Assembly: GCF_021227995.1 (NCBI RefSeq)
Contig: NZ_CP089301.1
Coordinates: forward strand, 3,844,001 to 3,908,000
DNA length: 64,000 nucleotides
From: Novosphingobium kaempferiae
GTDB lineage: Bacteria > Pseudomonadota > Alphaproteobacteria > Sphingomonadales > Sphingomonadaceae
Reading direction: 5' to 3'
In this document: positions 7,602 through 16,881 of the stretch, one piece after another
Layout: each line of letters starts with the position of its first letter
How positions within the stretch are numbered: position 1 is the first letter of the stretch
Notes under the pieces: generated by a model
What the model saw: only the letters and a program-made list of their open reading frames with translations
Database searches by the model: none
What the model was told of the DNA's origin: nothing
Made by a program: the position numbers and the translations under genes

Positions 7602-9257
7602 TCAGTGATTGGGGATATGCGTGCCGAGGTGGCGTCCGGCGATGTAGCCGAATGTCATACCCGGCCCAAGCGTCCCGCCCGCGCCACCATAAGCTTCGCC
7701 CAGCACTGCCGCCATGACGTTGCCCGCCGCGTAGAGGCCGGGGATCGGGTTGCCGCTCCAGTCGAGAACCTGCGCATCGGCGTTGGTCTTCGGCCCGCCG
7801 GCGGTGCCCAGCGCGCCCGATTCCATCTTCACCGCAAAGAACGGACCCTGATCGATCACGCCTAGCGTGCGGTACGGCGGATCGAACTCGGCATCGCCCC
7901 ACATGTAGAAGTTGTCGTAGGTGTTGTCGCCGCGGTTGAAATCGTCGTCGTGGCCCTTGCGCACCATGTCGTTGAAGCGCGCCACGGTGGCTGTCAGTCC
8001 CTGCGGGTCGATCCCGGCCTTCCCTGCCAGTTCCTCCAGCGTGTCGGCCTGCATCATGAACGAGGGGACCGGGCCGCCGGGCGGGGTGTTGAAGGTCTGG
8101 TACTTGTTGCGATAGCGCTGGTCGATGATGAGCCAGTAAGGCAGGTTGGCGTAGGAATGGGTGCCCGCGTCGAAGGCATGGAGGGCCTTACCCATGGCGT
8201 TGTAGTTGGCTGCCTCGTTGACGAAACGCTTGCCGTTGCGGTTGACGAGGATGGCGCCGGGTCGCGCCCGCTCGTCCGAACCGAGCAGGTAGTTGGGCTT
8301 GGCCGCGCGGTGCTGCGGCTGGAACTCCAGCACGCTCTGCTGCCAGAAGGCGTGCTGCATGTTGCCGAGCTGGGCGCCCGCCTCGATCGCCATGAGCAGG
8401 CCGTCGCCCTCGTTCTCCGGCACGCTGACCGGGCCGGTGAGGGGGCCGCGCAGGAAGGTCTTCACCAGCGTCTCGTTCCACTCGAACCCGCCGGTGGCGA
8501 TGACGACCCCACGCCGCGCGCGCACATGGAAATCACGGCCGCCAGCGTCTTCGGCCACGACGCCGATCACCCGGTCGCGGTCCTTCACGAGCTTGCGCGC
8601 GCGCTTCTCGAACTCGACCGGGATGCCGCGATCGAGGACGGCGAGGAACAGCGATCCCGCCAGCGCCTGACCGAGTCCGCGATAGTCGCCCGCTTCGCGC
8701 TCGGCGAGGGTGGCTTCATCGAGGGTGCCGTTGATGGCTTCCATCAGGCTGCCGCGCACCGGATAGGCCATCTTGGTCGGGTTCACGCGGGTCGCCCACT
8801 TGCCGAGCCGCTCGAACGAGAAGGCGTCGTTGTCCAGCGAGCGGCCGCCGTCGGGCTTGGCGCCGGGCATGTAGGGCTGGTAGTCCGGGAAATCGGCATA
8901 CGCGTGGAAGCGCACCGGCGTCCTGTCCGCGAGGTAGCGGATCATCTCCGGCCCCGTCTCCATGAACGCCATCAGCGTATCGGGATCGAGGTTGCCGGGC
9001 GCGAGCGAGTCGAGATAGGCGACGACGTCCTCGTCATCCTCCTCGATCCCGGCTTCGAGCTGGTGGTGGTTGCCCGGAATCCAGAGCATGCCGCCCGACA
9101 TCGCGGTCGTACCGCCGACCATGCCGGTCTTTTCGAGGATCACGACGTCCTTGGCGCCGAAATCGTGTGCCGCGATCGCCGCCGTCATGGCCGCGCCGCC
9201 GGAACCGAGGACGACGACGTCCGCCTCCAGATCCCAGTTGAAGTCTTCCGTCATCAT
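7602..9257 (-). CDS. FAD-dependent dehydrogenase (FAD_binding_2 / 3-ketosteroid dehydrogenase-like)
   Basis: A 551-aa cytoplasmic flavoprotein. The N-terminal dinucleotide fold has VVVLGSGGAAMTAAIAAHD (about 14-32) and ILEKTGMVGGTTAMSGGM (about 40-57). A C-terminal FAD segment reads PIPGLYAAGNVMAAVLGEAY and GGAGGTLGPGMTFGYIAGRH. This is the architecture of 3-ketosteroid-delta1-dehydrogenases and soluble fumarate-reductase-like proteins, which desaturate or reduce bonds next to a carbonyl. No signal peptide is seen. Its substrate cannot be assigned from sequence. A GGGGAG ribosome-binding site precedes the ATGATG start. The next gene upstream on the same strand is a broken sulfatase. Confidence 0.82.
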   Translation of the reverse strand: MMTEDFNWDLEADVVVLGSGGAAMTAAIAAHDFGAKDVVILEKTGMVGGTTAMSGGMLWIPGNHHQLEAGIEEDDEDVVAYLDSLAPGNLDPDTLMAFMETGPEMIRYLADRTPVRFHAYADFPDYQPYMPGAKPDGGRSLDNDAFSFERLGKWATRVNPTKMAYPVRGSLMEAINGTLDEATLAEREAGDYRGLGQALAGSLFLAVLDRGIPVEFEKRARKLVKDRDRVIGVVAEDAGGRDFHVRARRGVVIATGGFEWNETLVKTFLRGPLTGPVSVPENEGDGLLMAIEAGAQLGNMQHAFWQQSVLEFQPQHRAAKPNYLLGSDERARPGAILVNRNGKRFVNEAANYNAMGKALHAFDAGTHSYANLPYWLIIDQRYRNKYQTFNTPPGGPVPSFMMQADTLEELAGKAGIDPQGLTATVARFNDMVRKGHDDDFNRGDNTYDNFYMWGDAEFDPPYRTLGVIDQGPFFAVKMESGALGTAGGPKTNADAQVLDWSGNPIPGLYAAGNVMAAVLGEAYGGAGGTLGPGMTFGYIAGRHLGTHIPNH

Positions 9258-9310
9258 CCATCTCCCCGTCTGCTTTGGTGCGACAAGTTCGGCTCTTCGA
9301 ATGCGTCAGT

Positions 9311-10552
9311 TCACCGCAGGTTGAAAACTAGCTTTTTGATGGTTCCGGAGAACCGGCTCCCGGCAATGGTGTAGTCGCCGTTGACCGGCGTGATCGTGTC
9401 CATGCCGACATCGAAGCCTTCGGTGTGGGACATCCAGCCCCTGATCGTGCGCCCGATGCGTCCGCTGCCGACGGGCTTGCCGTCGATGCTGATCGTCAGC
9501 GTCCCGCCCGAGCCGGGTTCGGGCCTGTCCGCCTGGAATGCGGCGGAAAGCGTGTGTGATCCGGCGGGCAGGGCCGCGTCCGCGCGGATGGTGAACTGGT
9601 CCGTCCCCACCGCATTGTAGTGGAAGACCGGCACGCCGTCCTTCAGGTAGAAGGCGTAGCCGCCGAACCGGCCGCCCTGGGTCACCAGTACGCCTCTGGC
9701 TCCTTCTGGCACCTCGACGTCGGCATCGATGGTGAACGACCTGCCGATCGTATGTGGCGCGGCATCTTCGTTGAGATGACTGAGCGGGGCGTAGTAGGTG
9801 AAGCCGGCACGGTTGCCGCCCATGGTCGGACGACCTTGCGCCCCTTCCGAATAGTCGTGGATCGGCAGGATGTTGTTCGCCGCTGCTTCCTTCCAGAACA
9901 GATCCTGAAGTTCCTTGAGCTTGCCCGGGTTCTTCGCCGCAAGGTCGTTGGCGGTGGTGAAATCCTTGTCGAGGTTGAACAGGGTCCACTTGCGGTCTCC
10001 CGGCCCGACGCCGAGCTTGCGGTCTTCGCCGACGCCCACTTCCCAAGCCATGCGCTTGGGCAGGGTGCCGGCCATCCAGCCGTCGTGGTAGATGCCGAAG
10101 TTTTCCATCATCTCGAACACCTGCGTGCGCCGTGCGGAGGGAGCCGCGGGGGCGGCGAAGCTGTACGCAAGACTGATGCCGTCGATCGGTTGCTGCTTCA
10201 CGCCCTTCACCGTTTCCCGCGCCTTCACGCCTGCGACTTCGAGGATGGTCGGCGCGATATCGCTGACGTGGGCGTACTGGCTGCGGAACGTGCCGCCATC
10301 CCTGATCCGCGCGGGCCATGAGACGACCATGCCGTTGCGCGTCCCGCCCGCCTGCGAGGCGATCTGCTTCCACCACGGATAGGGGCTGTTCATCGCCCAG
10401 GCCCAGGCCGCGTTGAAGTGGTTGTAGACCTGCGGCCCGCCGATCTCGTCATAGTGAGAGGCGAGTTCGGCGAACGTCTCCCTGTGCCCGGTGATGGGCG
10501 GACTGTTCGTAGGCCAGCCCGTCGAGGCCGCCTTCCGAGCTCGACGCATGTT
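9311..10552 (-). pseudogene. Arylsulfatase pseudogene (5'-truncated and frameshifted)
   Basis: The conceptual product matches the C-terminal half of large type I sulfatases: DEIGGPQVYNHFNAAWAWAM, then GGTRNGMVVSWPARI, HVSDIAPTILEVAGV and a C-terminal concanavalin-like beta domain (TFTIDADVEVPEG, GSHTLSAAF) up to a stop at 9311. The N-terminal half, including the C-x-P-S-R formylglycine site and metal ligands, is missing. The 5'-most homologous segment SSSEGGLDGLAYEQSA is in a different frame from ITGHRETFAELAS; one extra G in the run at 10496-10498 explains the shift. Homology begins about 13 bp after the CHAT-gene stop, which marks a deletion junction. No active sulfatase can be made; a downstream ATG could still give a fragment. 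Confidence 0.8.
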
Positions 10553-10564
10553 GTATCTGCTCGT

Positions 10565-13500
10565 TCAGTTGTCAAAGCCGATCACGCTGAACGCAGCCCA
10601 GAAAAATGGATGCGCATAGCCCGCGCCGGTGCTGCCATCGGCGAAGGTCATTTCGGTCGCCCTGAGAGCTTCCGGTGACGACTGTCCCGAGGCGAAGTTG
10701 CGAACCGTCTGGGTGGTCAGGGCGACCGTCGCCTTGGAGTCGACCTGCCAGTGCGATACCAGCAGAGAGCGGACGCCTGCATGGAAGAAGGCTTTTGCCA
10801 GTCCGGTCAGCGGCTCGGCATGTCCGTCGCTGCCTGCGGCGGTATTGCAGGCGGACAGGATCACCCAGTCGGCATTGAGCCGCAGTCCGGCGATCTCGCT
10901 GGCAGACAGCAGCCCGTCGTCCTGGTCCGATGCTACCGCCGGAGGAGTCAGGACCAGAGCCGCCTCGGCATAGCCCGCGAGATCGCCCGCCACGAGGCCA
11001 TGCGTGGCGAATGCCAGGACGCGATAGTCGGCCAGCGGCGCGGTCTTGATCGCACGTTCCGATGCCGCGGCGCCGACCATCAGGTTCGCCGAGCCCGCCC
11101 CCAGTGCGCTCGCCATCTGCTCAAGCTCGCTGCGGCTTTCGGGCAAAGGGGTAAGGCCGGAAAGGATCGACGGATCCGCCAGCCGGGTGCGTCCCAGCGA
11201 GCGTGTCAGCACGATCTGTGCATTGACCGCCGCCTTCCCTGAGAGTTCCGGGTCGCCGACGCCAAGGAACGAACCGGAAGGTGCAACGCCCTTTTTGAGC
11301 CGCCGCAAAGCCACGGTCGATGCAGCCGATGGGAAAACGCCGATCGCATGCCGCTTTGCGACCCATTCGATGGATAGGAAGTCCGAGGCGCGGCGAATGG
11401 CGGCGGCGGGTGGTTGGCTGACCAGCACGCCGAGCGGGATGCTCGACAGCGCACCGTCCGGCACCACCAGCAACGTCTTCGCTTCGGGCGCTGCGTCGAG
11501 GGCGGGGCGAAGCAACCGCTCGTACAGACGGCTGGCGAGCATGGCGTCGAATACCGGCAGTTGTCGCACGCCCGGTGGCGGCGCGATCGAGGCGCGCAGA
11601 TCCGCGACGAGACGGGACATCTCATCGCGGCCCATGTCGACCGCGTAGGCCGAGGCCGCCTCGCGGCTCGCCCAGAATACGTAGGTCCGCTTGTCCATCA
11701 CTGCGAAAGTGAGAGCCAGTTCGCCGTCCTTCAGCACCGACTGCACGTCCGCGAGATCGACGACGAGCGAACGCACCACGAGATCCGACTGCGGAAATCT
11801 GCGCGAGCGTTCCAGATCGAGGCGGCTCAGTTCGGCAAGGATGGCCGACTGGCGTTGCAGCATGTCGCGCTGTTCGGCTTGAGGGCTCTCGGCAGAATCG
11901 GGATCACTTCTGGCAAGCTGACGGTTGCGTTCGGTATCCAGCAGCTTCCATTCCTGGACGAGATCGTCGCGGCGGCGGAGCATCTCCGCAAGCGGCCCCT
12001 GGTTCGCCTGCAGGCGCCGCGACATCTGCGCGATGGCTGCTCCGGTGCTGATGGAGGACGCAAGCTGCGCCGTCCGAAACGCCGGATTGACGAGATCATT
12101 GCCGATTGCCCCGGACGCGGTGAAGGCAAGGTCCAGATCCTGTTGCAGAATCTCGCGCGAACGCCGCCGTTCCGCCTCGGCATCGGCCCAGGGTGCGTCT
12201 TCCCCGAGGTTCAGCCGCTGCTCCAGCGTGCCGACCGCTTCGGAACTGGCTTTGCGCGCCGCTGCCATCTGCGCCATCGCGGCATGAGCGGCGGCGATGC
12301 GTGACAGGGTGAGGCCCGCCGATTGCGGCGTCATGCTCCCCCCGCCACGCTGGATCGCGAGCGCGCGCTGGAGCAGGGGCATGGCCACTTCCGGCTTGCC
12401 CTCGTCCAGCGCGATCTCGCCCAGCGCGACGAGGCCGGGCGGCAGGTCTGCGGAGTCCTTTCCGCGGGCACGTTCGAACCCGCCGATTGCCGCAGCGAAA
12501 GCGGCCTTCGCCTCCGGAATGCGCTTCTGTTGTCGATAGCATCGGCCCAGCGCCGCATTGGCGCCCGCACGAGCGCGCGTATGGTCGCCGGGCACCGTGG
12601 CCAGCATCGCCAGTCCCCGCTCTACCGTCGTGATCGCCGAAGCCGCGTCGCCCGCGGCTTCCAGCACGAAAGCCCGCTCGATCTCCGCCTCCGCCTCGCG
12701 CGCGCTGGGGCCGCCGTAGACATCGCGGAAAGCAGCGGAGGACCGGTCGAAGAAGGAGGAGGCGAGGGGGTATTCGCCCGCCAGATAGGCGGCATCGGCA
12801 AGCCCGAAGTATATCTCGCCCTTGCGTGGGCTATGCGCGATCCCGACGCGCTGGTGCTCCAGCAGCGCGGCGTCGTAGTCCAGCCGCGCCTCGCTGACCT
12901 CGCGGCGCAGTAGGTGGATCGAGGCGCGACGCTGAAGCAGGTCGACGCGCAGCGTCCGGTCGCAGGCCAGCGTTGCCGGATCGAGCGCCTTGTCGGCGGC
13001 GCTCGTCAGCGCCAGCGCTTCATGAAACTGCCCGCGATCGAAGGCGAGGCCGGCGCGGGCGAGTGCGAGGCGTCCGTCACTTGCGGTGCCCGGGCCGAGT
13101 GTCGCGAGAACCTGTCCGGCTTCCGTGATCTGTCCGTTATAGCGGTATGCCTCGGCCAGTTGGAGCCGCGCCTGAGCGAGCAGCGCCTGCGCCGTCCCGG
13201 CCGATTGCACGGCGGCTTGCGCTTCGCGCACGGCCTCGGCACCCAGGCCGCGTGCTATCGCGAGCCTGCTTGAAGCGATGGCGCTGCCGACCGCCATGTC
13301 GGGTGCCGTCTCTCGGAAGTGACGGTCGGCGGCCTGCAGCGGCGCGGCGGCATCGTCCAGCCGGTCCTGCCCCATCAGCGCATCGGCGAGGCGCAATTGC
13401 GCGACGGCGAACAGCAAGGCGAAAGATGCTCCTGCATTCTGCGTCAACCCGATCGCTTCGCGGGCGTCGGCCTCCGCTCCCGCAAGGTCGCCGAGGCGCA

Positions 13501-13741
13501 TGCGCAGCGAGGAGGTATCGACAAGGAGCAATGCAAGCTGCGGGTTGCCCGCAGGCCATTCCGTGCGGGCCTGTGTCAGCGCCGCCTGCGCCCCGGTGAG
13601 GGCGTCGGGAATCCGGCACTGCGCGGCAAGCGCGCGCGAGGCGGTGATGCGCTCCGCCACGCTCTGCGCCGCTGCGGGGAGCGGGGTGCCCATGAACGCC
13701 GCAAGCCCCGTGAGCAGCCCCAACCAGACGCGCCGCCGCAT
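10565..13741 (-). CDS. Exported TPR-CHAT domain protein (caspase-like protease)
   Basis: A 1058-aa protein with a Sec signal peptide (MRRRVWLGLLTGLAAFMG... cleaved after about AAA, residue 25). Residues about 30-500 are helical TPR-like repeats rich in A/L pairs, followed by a coiled segment (about 530-640). The C-terminal CHAT domain (about 750-1058) keeps the clan-CD dyad: His914 in LAFATHGLVAG and Cys965 in VILSACNTAAGSDG, with LLVSHWQVDS near the end as in the family. CHAT domains are caspase-like cysteine proteases, and TPRs usually recruit the substrate or activator. Export suggests action in the periplasm. It starts 3 bp after the stop of the FecR-domain gene and is the last gene of a three-gene operon. 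The family is firm; the role is inferred. Confidence 0.88.
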   Translation of the reverse strand: MRRRVWLGLLTGLAAFMGTPLPAAAQSVAERITASRALAAQCRIPDALTGAQAALTQARTEWPAGNPQLALLLVDTSSLRMRLGDLAGAEADAREAIGLTQNAGASFALLFAVAQLRLADALMGQDRLDDAAAPLQAADRHFRETAPDMAVGSAIASSRLAIARGLGAEAVREAQAAVQSAGTAQALLAQARLQLAEAYRYNGQITEAGQVLATLGPGTASDGRLALARAGLAFDRGQFHEALALTSAADKALDPATLACDRTLRVDLLQRRASIHLLRREVSEARLDYDAALLEHQRVGIAHSPRKGEIYFGLADAAYLAGEYPLASSFFDRSSAAFRDVYGGPSAREAEAEIERAFVLEAAGDAASAITTVERGLAMLATVPGDHTRARAGANAALGRCYRQQKRIPEAKAAFAAAIGGFERARGKDSADLPPGLVALGEIALDEGKPEVAMPLLQRALAIQRGGGSMTPQSAGLTLSRIAAAHAAMAQMAAARKASSEAVGTLEQRLNLGEDAPWADAEAERRRSREILQQDLDLAFTASGAIGNDLVNPAFRTAQLASSISTGAAIAQMSRRLQANQGPLAEMLRRRDDLVQEWKLLDTERNRQLARSDPDSAESPQAEQRDMLQRQSAILAELSRLDLERSRRFPQSDLVVRSLVVDLADVQSVLKDGELALTFAVMDKRTYVFWASREAASAYAVDMGRDEMSRLVADLRASIAPPPGVRQLPVFDAMLASRLYERLLRPALDAAPEAKTLLVVPDGALSSIPLGVLVSQPPAAAIRRASDFLSIEWVAKRHAIGVFPSAASTVALRRLKKGVAPSGSFLGVGDPELSGKAAVNAQIVLTRSLGRTRLADPSILSGLTPLPESRSELEQMASALGAGSANLMVGAAASERAIKTAPLADYRVLAFATHGLVAGDLAGYAEAALVLTPPAVASDQDDGLLSASEIAGLRLNADWVILSACNTAAGSDGHAEPLTGLAKAFFHAGVRSLLVSHWQVDSKATVALTTQTVRNFASGQSSPEALRATEMTFADGSTGAGYAHPFFWAAFSVIGFDN

Positions 13742-13744
13742 GGC

Positions 13745-16700
13745 TCAGGGCCGTGTTTCGCCCGCGAATGTGCCGACGACTGAGTAAGTGCCCGTCGTAT
13801 TGAGCATCTGGAACTGCCCCACCGTGCCCAGCGGCAGGGCCGCACCGTTGCCTACGAGTTCGCCCGTCACGCTTGCCTGCACATTGTTCACGAGGTTCGA
13901 GAGGCCCGAGTAGGACGCGCCGCTCCCGGGCGTCAGGCCGATGCTGTAGGTCGCATCGGGGCCGCTTCCGCTCGCCGCCGGGAACTGCAGGCTCATCGCA
14001 TACTTGCGGCCGGAGAAGTCCCAGTCCTGCGTGAACTTGCCGACATCGACCCGCGATGTCTGGTTGTCGATCACCGAACCGATGGCGTGGCCGCTGTAGG
14101 TCGCCCGGCCGGAGAGCGACTGCACCGGCGCTCCGGCCCACCGCTCGCCCACGGCCCAGCTCGACAGCGCGGTGTGGCGCTGCGGATCGGTAGCCGAGCC
14201 GGTCGACATGTCGCCGAAGAAGAAGCCCCACTGCACGTGCTGATACCTGGTGTTCAGATCCGCGAACGCGGTTGAATCCCCGACCAGTCCCGCGCCCGCG
14301 ACGAGCACCGCGCCGGTCGTCGTCGCGGCGGCGAAGTTCTCCCTGTCGATGAAGGCGCTCGCCCCGCCGCTGCCGCCGAGTTGATAGGTCGAGCCATCGA
14401 ACTGCATGGCCGCATCCACGGTGTTGTCCGCACCGTTCACCGAGACATTGCTCACCCTACCGAGCGCGAGGCGCCCGCCTGCAGCCGTCTCGACCAGACC
14501 GGCGACATAGCCGGTGTTCGACGCAACCGGGATCGCACCGCGCAACACCGTCTCGTCACGCGTGGCGAGGCGAAGGAAGCCGTATTGCGAGGAGTTTCCG
14601 TTGAGTTGATCGATGGTGCCGCCGGTCGTTCCTGACCCTTCGCCGACGTTCTCCAGCACGAAGTACGAGGCGTAGCCGGGATTGCTCTCGTCGCCACCGA
14701 AGGACGAGGCGACCAGCGGGCTCGAGATCGCTAGGGTCGAACTGCTACCCGAATGGGTGGAGCCGAAAGTGCGACCTGCGACCGTCACTTGGGCGCGATC
14801 GTCATTTAATACGCCGTCGGCGTAAGTGAGGGTGCCCAGCGTGACGCTGATCGTGCTTGCGGAACCGTTGGCAGAGAGCCCGAAATCCGCCTGATACAGC
14901 CGTGAAACAAGGCTTCCTGCCGGATTGGCGACGTAGAGCGGGGTGGATTGCAGCGTCCCGACGTCTATCCCGGCTGGCAATGTCTGCGTGGGCATGAAGG
15001 CGCGGAAGGCGAGGGGCGCGTCGGAAGCCTTGAATGTCAGGTCCGTTGCAAGGTCAGCGGTATTCAAGCCTCGGGTCAGCGCGAAGGAATCGATACTGGC
15101 TGTGCTCGAAAGGCGGGTGGACGTTCGTGAAACGTCGCCTGTGCCGAAGACGAAGATCGAATTATCCGACAAGGACGTTTGTTCAATATAAAGGAAATTA
15201 TTGGGTGATCTGTCGCCATTGGTTCCCGGCGGCTTTTCCAGGCTGCCAAAGCCTTTCTGGAAAATTCCGATACCGACATCGATGTCGCCTATGCTGAGTT
15301 TATCGACCAGATACTCGTTAATATACGCGACATAACCTTCGTAAGTCGTCGGTGCCTTGGACGGATCGCTTATCGAAGGCGCACCCGCGCCGGTTATGCT
15401 CTTTGCGAGAACCGGGCCATTGTATTGCGAGACGGATATCGTGCCATCATCGGGGAATGAAAGAATGGGGAGGATAAGAGCGTAACCACCGCGCCCTGCA
15501 TCGCTTATGCTTGCCAGTTCCGGCTGAGAAGTCAGGATAAGCAGATCCTGCTCTTCAAATCTTGTCGATATGAAGAAATAGTCCATCGAATCGACGTAGC
15601 CTATCTCTTTACCGTCCGAGCTTACGTATGCATATCCATCCGAGTTCAGATAATATAACTCGTTATTGAATTCTATGAATGACTTGTCGGCAGATTGCGA
15701 TATCTGGGTTCTCTCGATTTCCAAAGAAAACTCCTGGTTCGCGCTTTGAGCCAAGCCTAAAGAGAAAATGTATGAAAGGTCTTCCGAAAAATTGTCGGTC
15801 TCCACTCCGCCGATGGTGTGTCTGGTTAAGGAAGAGGGGCTGTTTTCCTTCAAGTCGTAGTCAAAGCTCGGTGATCCGATAAACCTGTTGGAGGCTAGGC
15901 CGACGTCTCTTCTGCAACGAAAGCTGGAGCAGGCCGTGGCGCTCGAAGATGTGAGATCTTGCGCCAGAAGCAGGTCGTTGGCAGCGTCGCCCAGTGAAGG
16001 GTTCCCCTGCGTAGGCACTGTCCCTGTACTCACGCCCGCTACGGTGATGACCTGTCCCCCCGGCAGCGTGATCGTCCGCCCCGGTCCGCCGAACTCCAGC
16101 GAGCCCGTCGGCTGGTTGATGGCCACTTCGCTGCGCACGAGCTGCGTGTCGGTCTCCGGCGCCTGTTCGGCTTCGGCGTCGACGTCGCTTTCGGCCACTT
16201 TCACCAGTCGCGCCATGCCGCCCGTGCGCAGGCCGGGATTGATGACGGCGGCGTCGGCGAAGGCCCGTCCCCGGCTCTGGCGTCGGGGAGCGGACACGCC
16301 GCCGTCGGCGATGACGGCTTCGAAGCCCGGTTTTTCGATCCGGACGTCGCCCCTGTCGGCCATCACCGCCAGCGTTCCGGCGAGCAGCGATGCGCGGGTG
16401 CCGCCGCTTTCCGTCGTCACGAAGGCCCCGCCGTTCGCGAGGCTGAGACGGCCGCCCGGCGCGACCAGTTCTATCGGCGCGGCACGGTTGAGCTGCCCGC
16501 CCATCAAGCGCACCGACCCGGCCTCAAGCTGCGCCGAGAAGCTTCCCGTGCCGGTCGCCGGATCGAACGTGTAGTCGCTGACGAGAACCGCGCTCGACGG
16601 GCCGAGGACGATCGAACCGCCGTCCGACAGCAGGATCTCGAACGTCTCGTTTGGACCGGAGGCAAAGCGCTCTCCGCGCACCGAGGCGCGCTCGGTCCGC

Positions 16701-16861
16701 GCCACGGTGCGGGGTGAGAGTTCGACCCGCAGGGCGGTGCCCGCGGCGATCTCGGCCCGGGAAGCCGTGGGCGTCGTCAGTCCTGCCGCCGCAGTCGTGC
16801 AGGCCAGCGCGGCGCGCAGCCAGCCGGTGCGGGAACGGGTGCGCTTGATGGAATTCGTCAT
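13745..16861 (-). CDS. Large exported FecR-domain protein, putative surface cargo
   Basis: A 1038-aa secreted protein. The signal peptide is about residues 1-38 (MTNSIKRTRSR as n-region, ending TASRAEI). A FecR-like domain spans about 45-165 (ETFEILLSDGGSIVLGPSSA, LEAGSVRLMGG, LSLANGGAFVTTES). A Ser/Thr/Gly-rich beta region follows with a Cys pair (ACSSFRC, about 318-324). The C-terminus has alternating Gly/aromatic strands (ATYSGHAIGSV, DWDFSGRKYAMSLQF, VTGELVGNG, YSVVGTFAGE), reminiscent of the eight-strand barrel of TbpB-like Slam substrates. The ATG at 16861 is preceded by AAGGGAAGGA; an ATG at 16885 overlapping the previous stop is the alternative. It is a standalone FecR-domain protein, not an anti-sigma factor, since it has no sigma-binding region. 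The mid-section is AT-rich. Function is unknown. Confidence 0.75.
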   Translation of the reverse strand: MTNSIKRTRSRTGWLRAALACTTAAAGLTTPTASRAEIAAGTALRVELSPRTVARTERASVRGERFASGPNETFEILLSDGGSIVLGPSSAVLVSDYTFDPATGTGSFSAQLEAGSVRLMGGQLNRAAPIELVAPGGRLSLANGGAFVTTESGGTRASLLAGTLAVMADRGDVRIEKPGFEAVIADGGVSAPRRQSRGRAFADAAVINPGLRTGGMARLVKVAESDVDAEAEQAPETDTQLVRSEVAINQPTGSLEFGGPGRTITLPGGQVITVAGVSTGTVPTQGNPSLGDAANDLLLAQDLTSSSATACSSFRCRRDVGLASNRFIGSPSFDYDLKENSPSSLTRHTIGGVETDNFSEDLSYIFSLGLAQSANQEFSLEIERTQISQSADKSFIEFNNELYYLNSDGYAYVSSDGKEIGYVDSMDYFFISTRFEEQDLLILTSQPELASISDAGRGGYALILPILSFPDDGTISVSQYNGPVLAKSITGAGAPSISDPSKAPTTYEGYVAYINEYLVDKLSIGDIDVGIGIFQKGFGSLEKPPGTNGDRSPNNFLYIEQTSLSDNSIFVFGTGDVSRTSTRLSSTASIDSFALTRGLNTADLATDLTFKASDAPLAFRAFMPTQTLPAGIDVGTLQSTPLYVANPAGSLVSRLYQADFGLSANGSASTISVTLGTLTYADGVLNDDRAQVTVAGRTFGSTHSGSSSTLAISSPLVASSFGGDESNPGYASYFVLENVGEGSGTTGGTIDQLNGNSSQYGFLRLATRDETVLRGAIPVASNTGYVAGLVETAAGGRLALGRVSNVSVNGADNTVDAAMQFDGSTYQLGGSGGASAFIDRENFAAATTTGAVLVAGAGLVGDSTAFADLNTRYQHVQWGFFFGDMSTGSATDPQRHTALSSWAVGERWAGAPVQSLSGRATYSGHAIGSVIDNQTSRVDVGKFTQDWDFSGRKYAMSLQFPAASGSGPDATYSIGLTPGSGASYSGLSNLVNNVQASVTGELVGNGAALPLGTVGQFQMLNTTGTYSVVGTFAGETRP

Positions 16862-16881
16862 CGGCAAATCCTTCCCTTCGC

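Noticed and set aside
16800..16861. A lipobox-like AALAC in the signal peptide of the FecR-domain cargo
   Set aside because: The Cys falls at residue 21 after only about eight hydrophobic residues and the -3 position is not Leu, so a lipoprotein signal is unlikely; a later signal-peptidase I site fits better. Slam systems can also carry non-lipidated cargo.
13745..16861. Reading the FecR-domain protein as a second anti-sigma factor
   Set aside because: It lacks the N-terminal sigma-binding region and membrane helix, has a cleaved-type signal peptide and no sigma gene beside it.
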